A stretch of 64,000 bases of DNA from Phytopythium helicoides (lineage: Eukaryota; Oomycota; Peronosporomycetes; Pythiales; Pythiaceae): the NCBI GenBank assembly GCA_024867545.1, contig JANFNE010000026.1:682001-746000 (forward strand), written 5' to 3'. The notes under the pieces are model-generated. The model saw only the letters and a list, made by a program, of their open reading frames with translations, searched no databases and was not told the DNA's origin. Shown here one piece after another: positions 9,381 through 19,861 of this stretch. Within the stretch, counting starts at the first letter, position 1. Each line of letters starts with the position of its first letter. The position numbers were made by a program, and so were the translations under genes.

Positions 9381-11362
9381 CTACTCGAGCGGCTGCGCGA
9401 CGCCCATGTCAATGTGCACGAGCCGCGCGGCGCCGAAGAGCCGCTCGGGCAGCTCGTCGGGGCGCTGGCCCTCCACGAGGAAGCCCATGTCGATCACCAG
9501 CTTCTTTGTGTAGCCGATCACGAGCCCTACGACGCGGTTCGCCACGGCCGACGAGCTGATGTCCACGTCCAACTCAAAGTACTGCGGGCCAGAGAAGCAC
9601 GGCATGCGCAGCTTCTTGCCGATGATGGCTGGCGTCGTGCCCACGGCCTGCCGCACGATGAACGGGCCTTCGACGATGCACGGGATCAGCTTGAAGCGCT
9701 CGTTGCGGAACTCGTCCGAGCCGTCCAGAAAGTCCCGCATGAGCTCCGCGAACGCAGACCCGTCGTCCATCACATTGCTGCCAGGCGCCACCTGGTAGTA
9801 CAGCACCAGGTTGTAGCACGGGTTGCCTGGCACGACAAAGTTCATGACGAACGTGAACGGCATGGTCGTGCCGGCCTCGCGATGCCGCGCCAGCTCCTTC
9901 TGCAAAATGTTGTTCGAGTGCGACGCAATGTGCTCTCTCGGCTTGGGCGACTTGAACAGGTCCACGCCCACGAGGCGGAACGCCGGCGGGGCTGACGGGA
10001 TCTTTCGTCGGTCGGTCAGGTAGTCCGGGCCACGCACCATCATTGCCGTGCCCTCGGGCTCGGCCCACATGGCGCGTGGGACATTTGTTGGCAGCTCCTG
10101 CAGGATATGGCCGCCGTCCGTCGCGATCGCTCCCTCTATCGGCTCGCCCGTAGTCGGGTCGACAGGAACTTGCGCGGTGCCAGTCGCGTCATCACCGGCG
10201 GTGGCGCCGCCGCTGGCTGCGAGGACCGCGCCGAACTCGTCGGGGACGTTGGGGCACACAAACTTGCGCGCCTCCCAGACCTCCTGCAGCCCGGTGAGCG
10301 ACAGGATCTGCGGCCGCAGGTACACAAGCAGCGCGTTGAGGCGCTGCAGCAGCGCACCCTCCCAGCCGCACGGGTCGAGGTGCACGACACTAGTCACCAG
10401 CGACGTGAGCTCGTCCGATGTCGCCGACAACGAGTCGCTGGATGTCGCAGGCGCTCGCGGAGAGATGATGAAGCCGCCGCCGCGACACGTGGCGCGCACC
10501 GTGCCGTGCGTTGGCGGGCACTCGGGGTGGATGGCGCTCTGCATGCAAATGACGTACGATCCGTCCTCTGCGCGTCGCCAGTAGCGCAGCAGGCAGACGT
10601 CGCGCGGCGTGATCCACCTACAAGTCGGCGCAGCGTCCAGTCAGCACCAGCGGCGTCGCGCTCTCGAGCGTCAGCGGTCACTCACAGCGGCCAGATCCAG
10701 ACCGGGCGGTAGACGACGTGGATGATGTCCGAGTGGTCGTCGATGGTGTGCACGACCTCGGCGCGCTCGATGGACGCGTCCCACCTGCGTCGGTCAGTCA
10801 GTCACACGTAAGCCGTGTCTCCTCCCCCCCACCATTCATCCACGCAGCAGCTCACGCACACGGGGAGGTTCCTCACGTTCATGAGGTAGAGGAAGATCTC
10901 CGATGGCGCGCCGTCGATGACCCGCAGCGTCTTGAATCCCGGCACGGGCCTAGCAGCGCGCGCGGCCGAGAGCGTCCAGAGCGCGGCGGCCACGACCGCG
11001 AGCGTGAGCAGCAGCGCCACGAGCGTCCCGCCGCCGCCGATCGAGCCGGCGAGGAACGTGGCGGCGCCCGCAGACGCCGAGGGCAGCAGCAGCGCGTTCA
11101 GCGGCTCGGGCGGCGCGTCTGGCGCGCTCTCCTGCCAGATCTGCGCGCCCGCAAACAGGTCGACGACGCGCCACGAGGCCGCGAACATGGCCCACGACCG
11201 CTCCAACTCGCTCAGCAGCTTGACGGTGCTCGGCACAGCGGCCGAGGACGCGCCCGCCTTGCCCTCCAGTGACGGCGGCAGGCTCGAGCGAGGGGACGAA
11301 GCAGCTTGGCGAGCGCCGGTGGGCAGCCCCGCGTCGCTCAGCGCCTTCTCCATGCGCGCCAT
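9381..11362 (-). CDS. membrane-anchored START / EDR2_C (DUF1336) lipid-binding protein
   Basis: Three exons: 11362-10860, 10784-10686 and 10617-9381, for 612 residues. I placed the introns (donors GTGCGT and GTGAGT) because they join a continuous START domain. Exon 1 ends in the N-terminal START strand, exon 2 encodes WDASIERAEVV...VVYRPVWIWP, and exon 3 continues ITPRDVCLLRYWRRAEDGSYV. Order: a charged N-terminus, one membrane segment (~111-132), START (~142-330), then a C-terminal EDR2_C domain with NFVVPGNPCYNLVLYYQ and VANRVVGLVIGYTKKLVIDMGF. Plant EDR2 pairs PH, START and this domain. Here the PH part is replaced by a membrane anchor. A role in lipid binding at a membrane contact is inferred. 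It shares a 173-bp divergent promoter with MPF4. Confidence 0.8.
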
Positions 11363-11535
11363 GGTGGCGACGACGTCGGCGCTTCGCAGGGAATGATCGT
11401 GGCGTCATCGCGACGAGAGGGGTACCCAAGCAGTGGTACAAGGGGATCTGCGTCTGTGACGCGCGGCGAGCAATGTTGAAGTGGGGGCCATTTATTTTTG
11501 AGCTCGTGGGGGCTGGCCACCTGAGCTGGACGACG

Positions 11536-13305
11536 ATGACGATCGGATGCTGGCTCACCAATGGCCTGGCGAGAGCGTGGGATGCCAAGCAGGTTGAGCG
11601 CCGAGGGCAGTACTCGGTGACGCAGCTGCTCGCGCTACACCGCTTCTCGACAGCGACGTCGATGAAGCGGGCTCTGGCCGTCATGATCCTGACGCCGCTT
11701 CCATGTCTTGCGCTGATTACCCTCTTGGACCTCAAGAAGCTCAGCCCGCCGAGCTTTGGACTGCTGTACGACCACACCTTTCTGCCGCGCGCGACGGCGA
11801 CTTGCTTCATCGCTACGCTCTGCCTTCTCCAGCAAATGACCACTCAGGTCGGTCCGGTACTCCCCATATCAGGCGCCAGACTTGTTGCCATCGCGCTTGT
11901 TATCGCGCTCGCTAATGCCGGCATTGTCATGATGTTCTCCTTTACCATCGGGTTCCCTGTTCCGTTCACTTTTCAGACCGCAACTCCAAGTGAATGGGTG
12001 CTCCAAGTGTTTGGACTATGGCTCTCTTGGCGGCATCTAGCTAGGGCAAACAGTCAAGCATGGGCAGGGATTATTGGAGCGGCCAAGTTTTATCTCTGCC
12101 AGATTTTCGTCCTCGGAGTTTACCCTATCTATTACCATTTGTTTACGCTCGTTCCAGAAGTCAATCGACCTTTACGGCTGTTTGTTTGGTGTATGCTACC
12201 ACTCTTGAACGTGTTGGCAAGGGTCTTGTTCCATCGCTTCAGTCGCAAGGAGCACGGAGGCCAAGAGCTTGCCCCTTTGCTCATAGTGTTCAATGCCGAT
12301 GCAATGGGTGCCCTTTTTATCACTTTCTGCGTGCAGTACAACCCGTCGATGGTCGTATCAATCGGTGTGGTAGCCTACAAAGCTGTAGAGGCTGTTTTTG
12401 TGTACACTGAGCTCCGTACAGCCGGCCGAGAGCTTGAGCTGCTCCAATGTCGGCTGTATGGGCCCACTAACTCTCTTTGCATCCCTGCCGCCTCACTTTC
12501 AGTCTGCAATCGATTGCGAAGCTCCAGCACGACCGTGGTCAACAAAGCCGTCCAGATTGTTTCCTCGTACAATTTAAATCAGAACGATGAAAGCGTGCAA
12601 GAATCTTCTCTTTTCTCTCCTACTACTCGCATCAAGAATTCTGGTATTTACTTTGGATCCTCAGTTAGACCCACAGAGCTCGTGCCTGACACCATCAGCA
12701 TCACACAGAGGGAAGCAGTTGTGAGGCCAATTGACACTGAATTTCTTGATCACGCTCAACGCCTTCTATATCGAACCGAGTTGGTTCTGCTCACCGAGTA
12801 CGTTGAAGTCGTCGTTCCGCTGCTATACTGTAAGTATCAAATGCTATGAATCTGTTTTGCACCATGGGAACTGATGGCTTCGTGCGTGATTATCGCTAGC
12901 ATTGTATTTGATCGCGATGTCGCATCTACCGAACCACATTTACTACTCGCAATTTGTCAATATGACAAGTGAAAGTCTTTGCAGAACGCTAAAAACAGTG
13001 TTGATTTACACTTTACTTGAAATGGTGTCTCTTCTTCTCGTGAGCCTCCACGTACATCGGTTGCTTGGAATATCACCGTTCAAGCAACTTGCGTTCGTGC
13101 TTTCTCGCCACGCAGTACACGTCCAATCTGCATTAATAATGTGGGTTGTTTTCTCGACTCAGACATCGCTTGCGCATTATGGTAAGACTGATTGCGTGCA
13201 AGTATGTTCGTTGCTCGTGGCGGGTGCTGACGGATTCTGGCTTTTGAAGGAACCGACTACTCGTTTCAGTTCGTGTGGCTTCAAAACGCAACACAAGTTC
13301 CTTAG
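11536..13305 (+). CDS. MPF multi-pass membrane protein 4
   Basis: Exons are 11536-12829, 12900-13181 and 13250-13305, for 543 residues. I chose the ATG at 11536 because it puts 23 residues before RRGQYS, as in the paralogues. An in-frame ATG at 11473 would add 21 residues and also fits. Donors are GTAAGT and GTAAGA, and the middle exon is again 282 nt. Motifs are RRGQYSVTQLLAL, TPLPCLALITLLD, IGFPVPFTFQ, TEYVEVVVPLLY, LPNHIYYSQFVN and the terminal GTDYSFQFVWLQN. It sits apart from the first three copies, separated by the kinase and START genes, and shares its promoter interval with the START/EDR2_C gene. Function unknown. Confidence 0.8.
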
Positions 13306-13536
13306 TTCTTCGAAGAATCAATCAGGGAAACACCATCTTTAGCGGGCAACTCATTTGTAGTACAGACGCAATAGTCGTAACAAATTTTGGCCTTGTAGGT
13401 AGAGACAAACCCATTTGATTCTCGAAGTGAAAACTGCATTTCTGTGACCTACTATCGAAGCATTACTCCTTGTTTGCTGGAGTGAAGATCTATTCAAACT
13501 GCGCAGATCTACCGTGCAACACATGTATATGCTAGT

Positions 13537-16500
13537 CTAAAGCTTAGCACCCTGACCAGTGGCCAGTGAACCACGCGAACGCTCGGGGAAGAGGGGCATC
13601 ACGTGCTTGAACGCCTCCAAGTCGCGGATCAAGTGCACCCCTTGCTGGCGTGTTCCGTGCGACGCCACCTCTTGAAGCTTGACGGCCGCTGCGAGTCCGG
13701 CGCCTGCGCTAATATTGCGCTTTACAACGCTCACATCCGTCTCAATCTCCGGTAGCACGTGACTGATACCGTAGATACCGACAGTCAGCTTGCTGCGTCG
13801 GTCCCCGCCTCGGCCAATGAAGCGGTCGAAAAAGTCCACAATGTCGGCGCCGTGGAGTGATGCAGCACGCGCTGCCACCTGCTCGCGCCGGTCGAAGCGG
13901 TATGTCTCGTTAGCAATTTCACGCCATGCGCGCATGCACTCTTCGCTTTCGCGCTTGGGCTTCTCGCGCAGTGCCTTGACGACCGCGTTCACGTGCTTAG
14001 CCCACTCACGCGCTGGCATCTGTACGAGAGCGTCGCGGAACTTCTCCAAGAACAACTCAACGCGCTGGTCCACGAGCGCGGGAGAGGCCACCTTGGACTG
14101 AATGAGCACGCGGAAATACTCGATCCCTTCAGTACGCATGATGCCGGAGAACACAAGGTACCCAAGCTGCTCCTGCGTTCGCAACGTGTTGAAGCACGGC
14201 TCCTTCGCAACATGGGCAAACAGCTCGAGCTGTGCACGCAGCTCGAGGGATTCACAGTCGAGCTGAAAGAGCGCGCACAAAGCCGAGTTGAGATTCTCGC
14301 CGCTCCAAGCACGGCGCTCATAGCGATAGTCGACGCCATCGGAGAGCTGGACCACACGAGGACGCGCCAGTTGGCTCGCAAAGATGGGATGACACGGCTT
14401 GAAGATGGTTGTGACGCTGTCCATGAGCGCGAGGGACCTCTCGCGAGTCAGATTTCCGTAAAAGAACGACTCGATAAAGACTTGGTGGAAGACAAATCGA
14501 GCGTGCGCAATCAGGTCACCCAAAGTGATCGAGTGCACCGCGCGAAGCTTCGAGTCGACACTCCACTTACTCGCCTCGAGGAGTAAGCTCGCGCCATACA
14601 CACAGTGCTGATAAGGCTCTTCGAGGTAAAAATTCTCGTACATCCGTGTCGTGCGGTCTTTCACGCGTTCAAAGACGGCCTCCGAGAACTGGTAGCTGTC
14701 CGCACCGAGGGTCATGCTTGACAGCCGATCAAGCACAGTCGATAGCAAAAGATGGAGCTTGTGCGAGAACCCGCCCACGTACAACTCAACAGCACGCGCA
14801 TTGAACGAAATCTCATACTCCATGCCAGCGAGCTCCGCATCATACGAGCATTCCGTCAACTCGTCTTTGAGATACCGCAGTAGCAGACTCGTCAGCACTG
14901 CGTGATGAGGAGTGCTTGTCAGCGACGGCGAGTAGAGCATGAAGGACATGGTCATCTTGGGCTTGCGGAACTGCGTGTCTGGCTTGTACCACAATCGACA
15001 CTGAGAGTCGTGCCGAACAAGCTCGGGAGGCGCAGCAAACGCATCGATGTCATTGCGGCGAGGAGGCGTCACAATCGAAAAGTCCGTGCAAATGAACTCA
15101 TTCCGGTGAGGAAGATGGAGCTGCTCGCTGACTTCTCCGTCGCTCCATTTTTGCAAAAGAGCATCTTCAATGCGCGCTTCCGAGTACGGCGTGCCATACC
15201 ATCGCTCCGTGTGTGTTGTCATGCCGTCGAACCGCTTGCTAACCACAGTAAGCCGCATGCGTTCAGGAATAAGCGCGTTCAACACTTTGTGCACTCGATC
15301 GGCGTCGTACTCATACAGCAAATACGCCCCCGAAACCGCGTACTGTGAAGGGTACCGCTGCATAGCTCCTGCCAGGTAGCTCGCGTAGCTCGCGGGGCTT
15401 TCCTTACTCTTGAAGCGGAACTCGAGCGCCGCAAGGTCTTGGGTCTCCTGGAAGATCCATGACTCAAACGGCGTTGATGCACGGAGCATACGTAAGTAGT
15501 CATAGATGACGCCGACAACGTCGTTGACGTGGGCGATGCCTGCGTCGGTTGCGTCTACCTTGACCGAAAAGAGCGCCCAGTCCTCGTGGTCTCTCGAGAG
15601 TCCTGCCGAGAGCCCATTCGCCCACTTCTTGGCCTTGAGAAAACTGAGGATAGATCCCTGGCCTTCGTGGCCGATCAGGTGTGACAGGATCTTGCTGGGC
15701 TTAGTGCGGAACTCGGCGTACAGCGGGGGTAGCGGCCACGACACGTCGATGATGCGAAGGTTCTTGACGGGCACCACCTGGATGGACCGCGCGAGGCGCG
15801 GCTCGTCGTAGGGCACGACGTGGTCTCCGAACGTCGGCGCGCTTCGCCCAGTGGTTCGGATCGGCGAGAAGAGCTCGGTCGCCCACTGCTGAAGCGTGGC
15901 AAGGTCCTCCTTGCCGTAGATGACGAGTCTCATGACGCTGGCTGAGTAGTACGTGTCGTAGAAGTCGAGCAGCGCGGCGCGCACGTCGACGCCGCTGGCG
16001 GCGGGCGTGGTGCCGAGCGTCTCGAGGTTGCCCGTGCCGAACTTGTGGAAGGCGTGGGCGGGGTTGGCGAGCGCCTTCTGCAGCTGGTAGAGCCTCCTGT
16101 GGTCGTTCTGCAGGTTCTTGGCGTTCTCTGCGTCGACGGCATTCATCTCCCGCTCGGTGGCGCTGGGCGTGAAGAGCGGCGCGACGAAGAACTGCGCAAA
16201 GCGGTCGAGCGCCTCGCGCAGGTGGTCGCTAAGCACGTCGAAGTAGAAGTTGGTGTGCGTGGGGGACGTGGACGCGTTGCTGCGGCCGCTGTGCGCGCTC
16301 AGGAACTGCTTGTAGCTGTTCTCGTCCGGGAACTTGCGCGTGCCCAGGAACAGCATGTGCTCCAGGAAGTGCGCGAGCCCAGGGAGCTCCACGGGATCGC
16401 TCTGGTGCCCCACGTGCACGTCCATGGCAGCTGCCGCCTTCTCCGTCGCCGCGTCGCTCACCAGCAGCACCTGCAGACCGTTGGGGAGCGCCAGCGACCG

Positions 16501-16566
16501 GTACGCGCGCTCGTCCAGCGCCGAGACCTGCACGCCGTTGCTCGAGGCCACCGCCGGCGTCGTCAT
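13537..16566 (-). CDS. M16 zinc metallopeptidase, insulin-degrading-enzyme (insulysin) type
   Basis: An intronless gene of 1009 residues, close to the usual ~1000 of the insulysin/nardilysin family. The inverted zinc motif HFLEH is at ~66-70 (two His ligands and the catalytic Glu), and the third ligand Glu is at ~147 in NAVDAENAKN, the spacing seen in human IDE. Four M16 half-domains follow, including the C-terminal inactive half with EQLGYLVFSGI. The family has a clam-shell chamber that degrades short peptides. I see no clear signal peptide, so a cytosolic location is likely. Peptide turnover is the probable role and the substrate is unknown. An insulysin rather than nardilysin assignment rests on the lack of an acidic insertion near HxxEH. 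Confidence 0.9.
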   Translation of the reverse strand: MTTPAVASSNGVQVSALDERAYRSLALPNGLQVLLVSDAATEKAAAAMDVHVGHQSDPVELPGLAHFLEHMLFLGTRKFPDENSYKQFLSAHSGRSNASTSPTHTNFYFDVLSDHLREALDRFAQFFVAPLFTPSATEREMNAVDAENAKNLQNDHRRLYQLQKALANPAHAFHKFGTGNLETLGTTPAASGVDVRAALLDFYDTYYSASVMRLVIYGKEDLATLQQWATELFSPIRTTGRSAPTFGDHVVPYDEPRLARSIQVVPVKNLRIIDVSWPLPPLYAEFRTKPSKILSHLIGHEGQGSILSFLKAKKWANGLSAGLSRDHEDWALFSVKVDATDAGIAHVNDVVGVIYDYLRMLRASTPFESWIFQETQDLAALEFRFKSKESPASYASYLAGAMQRYPSQYAVSGAYLLYEYDADRVHKVLNALIPERMRLTVVSKRFDGMTTHTERWYGTPYSEARIEDALLQKWSDGEVSEQLHLPHRNEFICTDFSIVTPPRRNDIDAFAAPPELVRHDSQCRLWYKPDTQFRKPKMTMSFMLYSPSLTSTPHHAVLTSLLLRYLKDELTECSYDAELAGMEYEISFNARAVELYVGGFSHKLHLLLSTVLDRLSSMTLGADSYQFSEAVFERVKDRTTRMYENFYLEEPYQHCVYGASLLLEASKWSVDSKLRAVHSITLGDLIAHARFVFHQVFIESFFYGNLTRERSLALMDSVTTIFKPCHPIFASQLARPRVVQLSDGVDYRYERRAWSGENLNSALCALFQLDCESLELRAQLELFAHVAKEPCFNTLRTQEQLGYLVFSGIMRTEGIEYFRVLIQSKVASPALVDQRVELFLEKFRDALVQMPAREWAKHVNAVVKALREKPKRESEECMRAWREIANETYRFDRREQVAARAASLHGADIVDFFDRFIGRGGDRRSKLTVGIYGISHVLPEIETDVSVVKRNISAGAGLAAAVKLQEVASHGTRQQGVHLIRDLEAFKHVMPLFPERSRGSLATGQGAKL

Positions 16567-16876
16567 GGTCGGACAGGCGAGTGGATATTGGATAATGGAG
16601 GGGCGTGTCCCCTCACTGGTATACGAATTTCAAGTCACCTCGCGCAGGAAAACGGGAAAAACGCGAGGCACGATTCCTGACGCCGTGAAAATGAAAACGT
16701 GATGGTGGCGACCGAGTGGGAGACGGCAAATCACCAAGGACAGCTTCGGTACCCTCGGCATATCCCAAGAGGAACGGGGCCTTGCGATTTACTTTTTTTT
16801 TTCTTGAGGGATCACTTACATACATCGGAGAAGTGAGGATTGGAATGAGCTCTTGCCATGACAACTCTCTCGGACC
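16567..16876. other. intergenic between broken MPF5 and the M16 peptidase
   Basis: This 310-bp spacer holds the promoter of the M16 gene (- strand) and the region after the MPF5 stop. A T-rich run lies near 16790-16805. No gene is supported. Confidence 0.5.
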
Positions 16877-17707
16877 CTAAAGAGCACCGGAAGGAGAGCG
16901 CTTGTTGAGCCAGTCGAATCGAAATGATAAGTCGTTACCTGGGGAAATTTGCACGAGTCAATACCGCATGAAAGATAGGGCGATACGGCGCATGACGAAC
17001 CGAAATGAGCAAGAGATGCTTGAGTTGCGTACACGAACCAAAGTATTAGCATCGATTGAACGTGCACTGCCTCACGAGAAAGTACAAACGCTAGCTGACG
17101 AGATGGCGAGACTCGCAAAAGTCGATTGAGATTCCAATGAACTACCACGAGCGACACCAGCTCAACGATCGTGTAGAGCAAGACGTTGCATACACTATGC
17201 ACGAGCTGGCTGGGGTTCGTGTTGGCAAACTGGGCGTAGTAAGCGCGGTTTGGTAGATGATACATGACGATGAGATAGAGCGCTGATGGTAAAAAGAGAG
17301 TGTCAGGATGCATCAAACCTGAATACGGAAACCTCATGAGTACGTACAGTAGAGAATAGGCACGATCACCTCGACGTACTCAACGAGAATCATGAACTCC
17401 ATAGCACTCAGCAGTTGGAGTACGTATGACGCATACTCGCAATCTACTTGCTCTGCGCTTAGCACTTCTATTGGATCACTACAGACGCCGTCAAAAGGAG
17501 AATTGCTACTATCGGCCACGGCTGAAAACACTGGAGGCTCTATTGGCTTCACTTTGTTATTGATCGAATATGTTTTCGCGAGCCCAGAGTCGTGGTATGT
17601 GGGATGTATTTCTCCAGGTTGAATCGGCTGAATTTGCGTTCGCATCCAGCGTTGAAAAAAGCTATCTTGCTTCGCTATTTTTCTCTCTGAGCATCGAACA
17701 AAAGGCA
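16877..17707 (-). pseudogene. MPF5, 3' part, separated by the Fanzor insertion
   Basis: The 3' half of a disrupted MPF gene: the end of exon 1 (to 17348), exon 2 (17282-17001, 282 nt) and exon 3 (16938-16877). The donors are GTACGT and GTTCGT, and both junctions remain phase 1. It encodes LVEYVEVIVPILY, LPNRAYYAQFA and a final GNDLSFRFDWLNK. The reading frame is open directly from the element boundary, and splice sites and stop are preserved, so the break is recent. The 5' half lies at 20350-21273. No start codon of its own is apparent, so it probably makes no normal protein unless the element is removed or spliced out. Confidence 0.8.
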
Positions 17708-17881
17708 AATTGCTAGCACTCGCCTTCGGCTCGCGGGTATGGCCGTGGTAAGCCCGGCATCCTACGATAAAAGACGATGACTGGGAATGGAACCCAGTGA
17801 AAATGCAACAATGCCTGAGTATACAGTGCTATCTGCGGGCAACGCTGAGCGCACCTGCAGACACTTTGAGGCCCTGATGTG
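17708..17881 (-). ncRNA. candidate omega-RNA scaffold region of Fanzor copy 2
   Basis: This is the 174-nt tail from the Fanzor stop codon to the element's right end. It is nearly identical to the tail of copy 1, including the perfect ACTGGG/CCCAGT hairpin at 17781-17799. Conservation of an untranslated stretch next to a Fanzor gene fits an RNA scaffold. If the TnpB rule holds, the guide is the flanking host DNA read on the - strand from 17707 down to about 17688, that is, the interrupted MPF5 gene. Transcript ends are unknown. Confidence 0.45.
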
Positions 17882-19861
17882 TTAGGTTGGCGCTCGGCAA
17901 AAAGCGTTAGGTCTTGGTTGACCACGGAGCATGTTGAGGAGGAGCATGAGCATGTTTTTCGAGGCGTTGACGTCGCGGTTCACAGTAGTACCAAAACAGC
18001 CATTGGATCGACAATGGAGCACACTATAAACCTTGCACGTCCGCCATTCCTTGTCCGTGCTGTTCTTGACCTTGCAGAGTCGGAGACTGTACTGGTATTC
18101 TAGTTGCCGGTGGCAACGTGAGTGAAGCTTGCTGGTGCGAAACTCGTCAATTGGTTGTACACGACAGTAGTTTCTCAACGTGTGCTCCAGTCTCTTGACC
18201 GGCCCCGCGGGGCACTTCTTGATGAGTCCAGAGTAATCGGTATTGCTCCAATCTCCAAATCCAACCACCGTTCGCCTGCCTGCTTGCTGGGTCAGTCTCC
18301 GACAGAGTTCATGTAGCTTCTTCTGCGCAAAGATGTACCGTCCAAAACGCAGGTTGCGGAATCCCTTCGCCCGTGAAAATCCTAGCAGGTTTTCCATACG
18401 TGGAATAACGTATCGTGTGTACGTTTCCAGCAGCTCGAGCGACGCGGTCTTCTTCGACGGCATCTGACGCTCGGCCGCCAAAATGTCGGGACGCCGCTCC
18501 TTCCAGCAAGCTATCTTCTGGTTGCTCTTGTGGTAGCGAGCATCCTCGTAGAACTCACGAGTAGAGCAGTGGATAGTCTCGCCATCCTGGTTGGTTGCTA
18601 CAAACAGATCTCGTCTGCCAGGATCTAGGCCCCACATGACATCGTAGTCTTCTTCCCGAAGTGGGCGGTCTGTCGCCGGATGGGTTTTCCGCATGACAAT
18701 ACTGACAGCCTTTCCATCCGTCACGATCTCTCCTGCGAACTTCTTGTTGGCTGTTTCAAACTTCTCGATATTGAAGAGACTGTGCCACCATTCGTCTGCG
18801 ACAGCATTCCAATCGTCACCTAGAGGAGGCACGCGAACACCAGCACGTAGAAGTAGGCTGTCGAGCGCCGTCTTGCACATCTTGAAGTGCGAGCACTTGA
18901 ACCCATTCTTCGTCGGCAGGAGACTGAACGTGCGGACCTCTGGGATGTCCTGTCGATGCTGAAACCGGCGATTCCTCTCCTCAATGTCGGTCAGAATCAT
19001 GTAGGTGAGAGGAAGCAATCTGTTAGCCTCGTCGGACAAGTAGCCGCTCTCGTTGCGCGGGATCTGCTCTCGCCAAGCCTGCACCTCGGTATCGTTGCCG
19101 TTGTAGACAGGGTCCAGGATGCTCTTGATCATGACGTAGGCCTCAGCACCATTCAAGTCATAGACCCGCTTGATGTGACGGTGAAAGCGACGGTAGAAGT
19201 TGCGTACGATCGCGTTCTTGGTGTTAGTGGCCATCATTTGGGCTGCGTTCTGCTGCCACCCAGCGGTAATCTGCCGGTTGCTTGCACGTCGAGCGTCTTC
19301 ACCTCGCCAAGTGTTGTACAGCGTGACTGATTGCTGGAATGCAGGAGACCCGAGTGTGGAGTTGGCGTTGCAAACACACGACAGGCATCTGTAGAAGAAG
19401 ACCTGGTTGAGTGGCTCCACTGCATCGCCCAGCTGACACATCCGCACGGCGTGGATGTTGGCGAGGACGTAAGCCTCCAGCACGGCCTGGTCCATATCCG
19501 CCAGCACGGACTCCCACGGCAAAGTCATGGCCTCATCGCTCTTGCAAAACGCCTTGAGCGACGTCTTGATGCACACAAGCGAGGATTTGGCGTTAGCTGC
19601 GTCACGAGCTTCGACTTCGGCTCGTCGCCTCTTTGACTGACTCTTGCGTGGTTCTGCACTGCGTTTCTTCCTTTTAGACCTAGCACCGCCTGACGTCGGA
19701 CCAGCTGCACGTGTTGTCTTGGACCGACCTCGACGAGTTGCGGAAGCAGCTCTACTCGTTGTGGATCTGCATAGCCCTGCGGCAGCTTGTCTGATCTTGC
19801 ACCTGCCTCGCCGGGGACCTGGATCGCCCTCCTTGCCCGATCGAGCGCGCTTGTTTGCCAT
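17882..19861 (-). CDS. Fanzor, eukaryotic TnpB-like RNA-guided DNA endonuclease
   Basis: An intact, intronless gene of 659 residues. The N-terminal ~85 residues are rich in Arg/Lys/Ser with clusters such as RSKRKKR and SKRRRAE, likely nuclear localisation. A mainly helical region follows. The nuclease core shows RuvC-I GLDPGRRDLF (Asp ~413), the RuvC-II region VVGFGDWS (~532-539), DEFRTSK (Glu ~573), a degenerate zinc knuckle (SKLHSRCH at ~577-584 and HCRSNGC) and RuvC-III NRDVNASKNM (Asp ~630). TnpB normally has a RuvC-II Glu, which is absent here. Fanzors are reported to use a relocated Glu, and the DEFRTSK one is the best candidate. The expected role is RNA-guided cleavage that aids persistence of the element. 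No transposase gene adjoins it. Fanzor1 or Fanzor2 class is not assigned. Confidence 0.85.
   Translation of the reverse strand: MANKRARSGKEGDPGPRRGRCKIRQAAAGLCRSTTSRAASATRRGRSKTTRAAGPTSGGARSKRKKRSAEPRKSQSKRRRAEVEARDAANAKSSLVCIKTSLKAFCKSDEAMTLPWESVLADMDQAVLEAYVLANIHAVRMCQLGDAVEPLNQVFFYRCLSCVCNANSTLGSPAFQQSVTLYNTWRGEDARRASNRQITAGWQQNAAQMMATNTKNAIVRNFYRRFHRHIKRVYDLNGAEAYVMIKSILDPVYNGNDTEVQAWREQIPRNESGYLSDEANRLLPLTYMILTDIEERNRRFQHRQDIPEVRTFSLLPTKNGFKCSHFKMCKTALDSLLLRAGVRVPPLGDDWNAVADEWWHSLFNIEKFETANKKFAGEIVTDGKAVSIVMRKTHPATDRPLREEDYDVMWGLDPGRRDLFVATNQDGETIHCSTREFYEDARYHKSNQKIACWKERRPDILAAERQMPSKKTASLELLETYTRYVIPRMENLLGFSRAKGFRNLRFGRYIFAQKKLHELCRRLTQQAGRRTVVGFGDWSNTDYSGLIKKCPAGPVKRLEHTLRNYCRVQPIDEFRTSKLHSRCHRQLEYQYSLRLCKVKNSTDKEWRTCKVYSVLHCRSNGCFGTTVNRDVNASKNMLMLLLNMLRGQPRPNAFCRAPT

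Noticed and set aside
11269..11535. Upstream extension of MPF4
   Set aside because: The extra N-terminal codons are antisense to START/EDR2_C exon 1 and have no counterpart in the paralogues.
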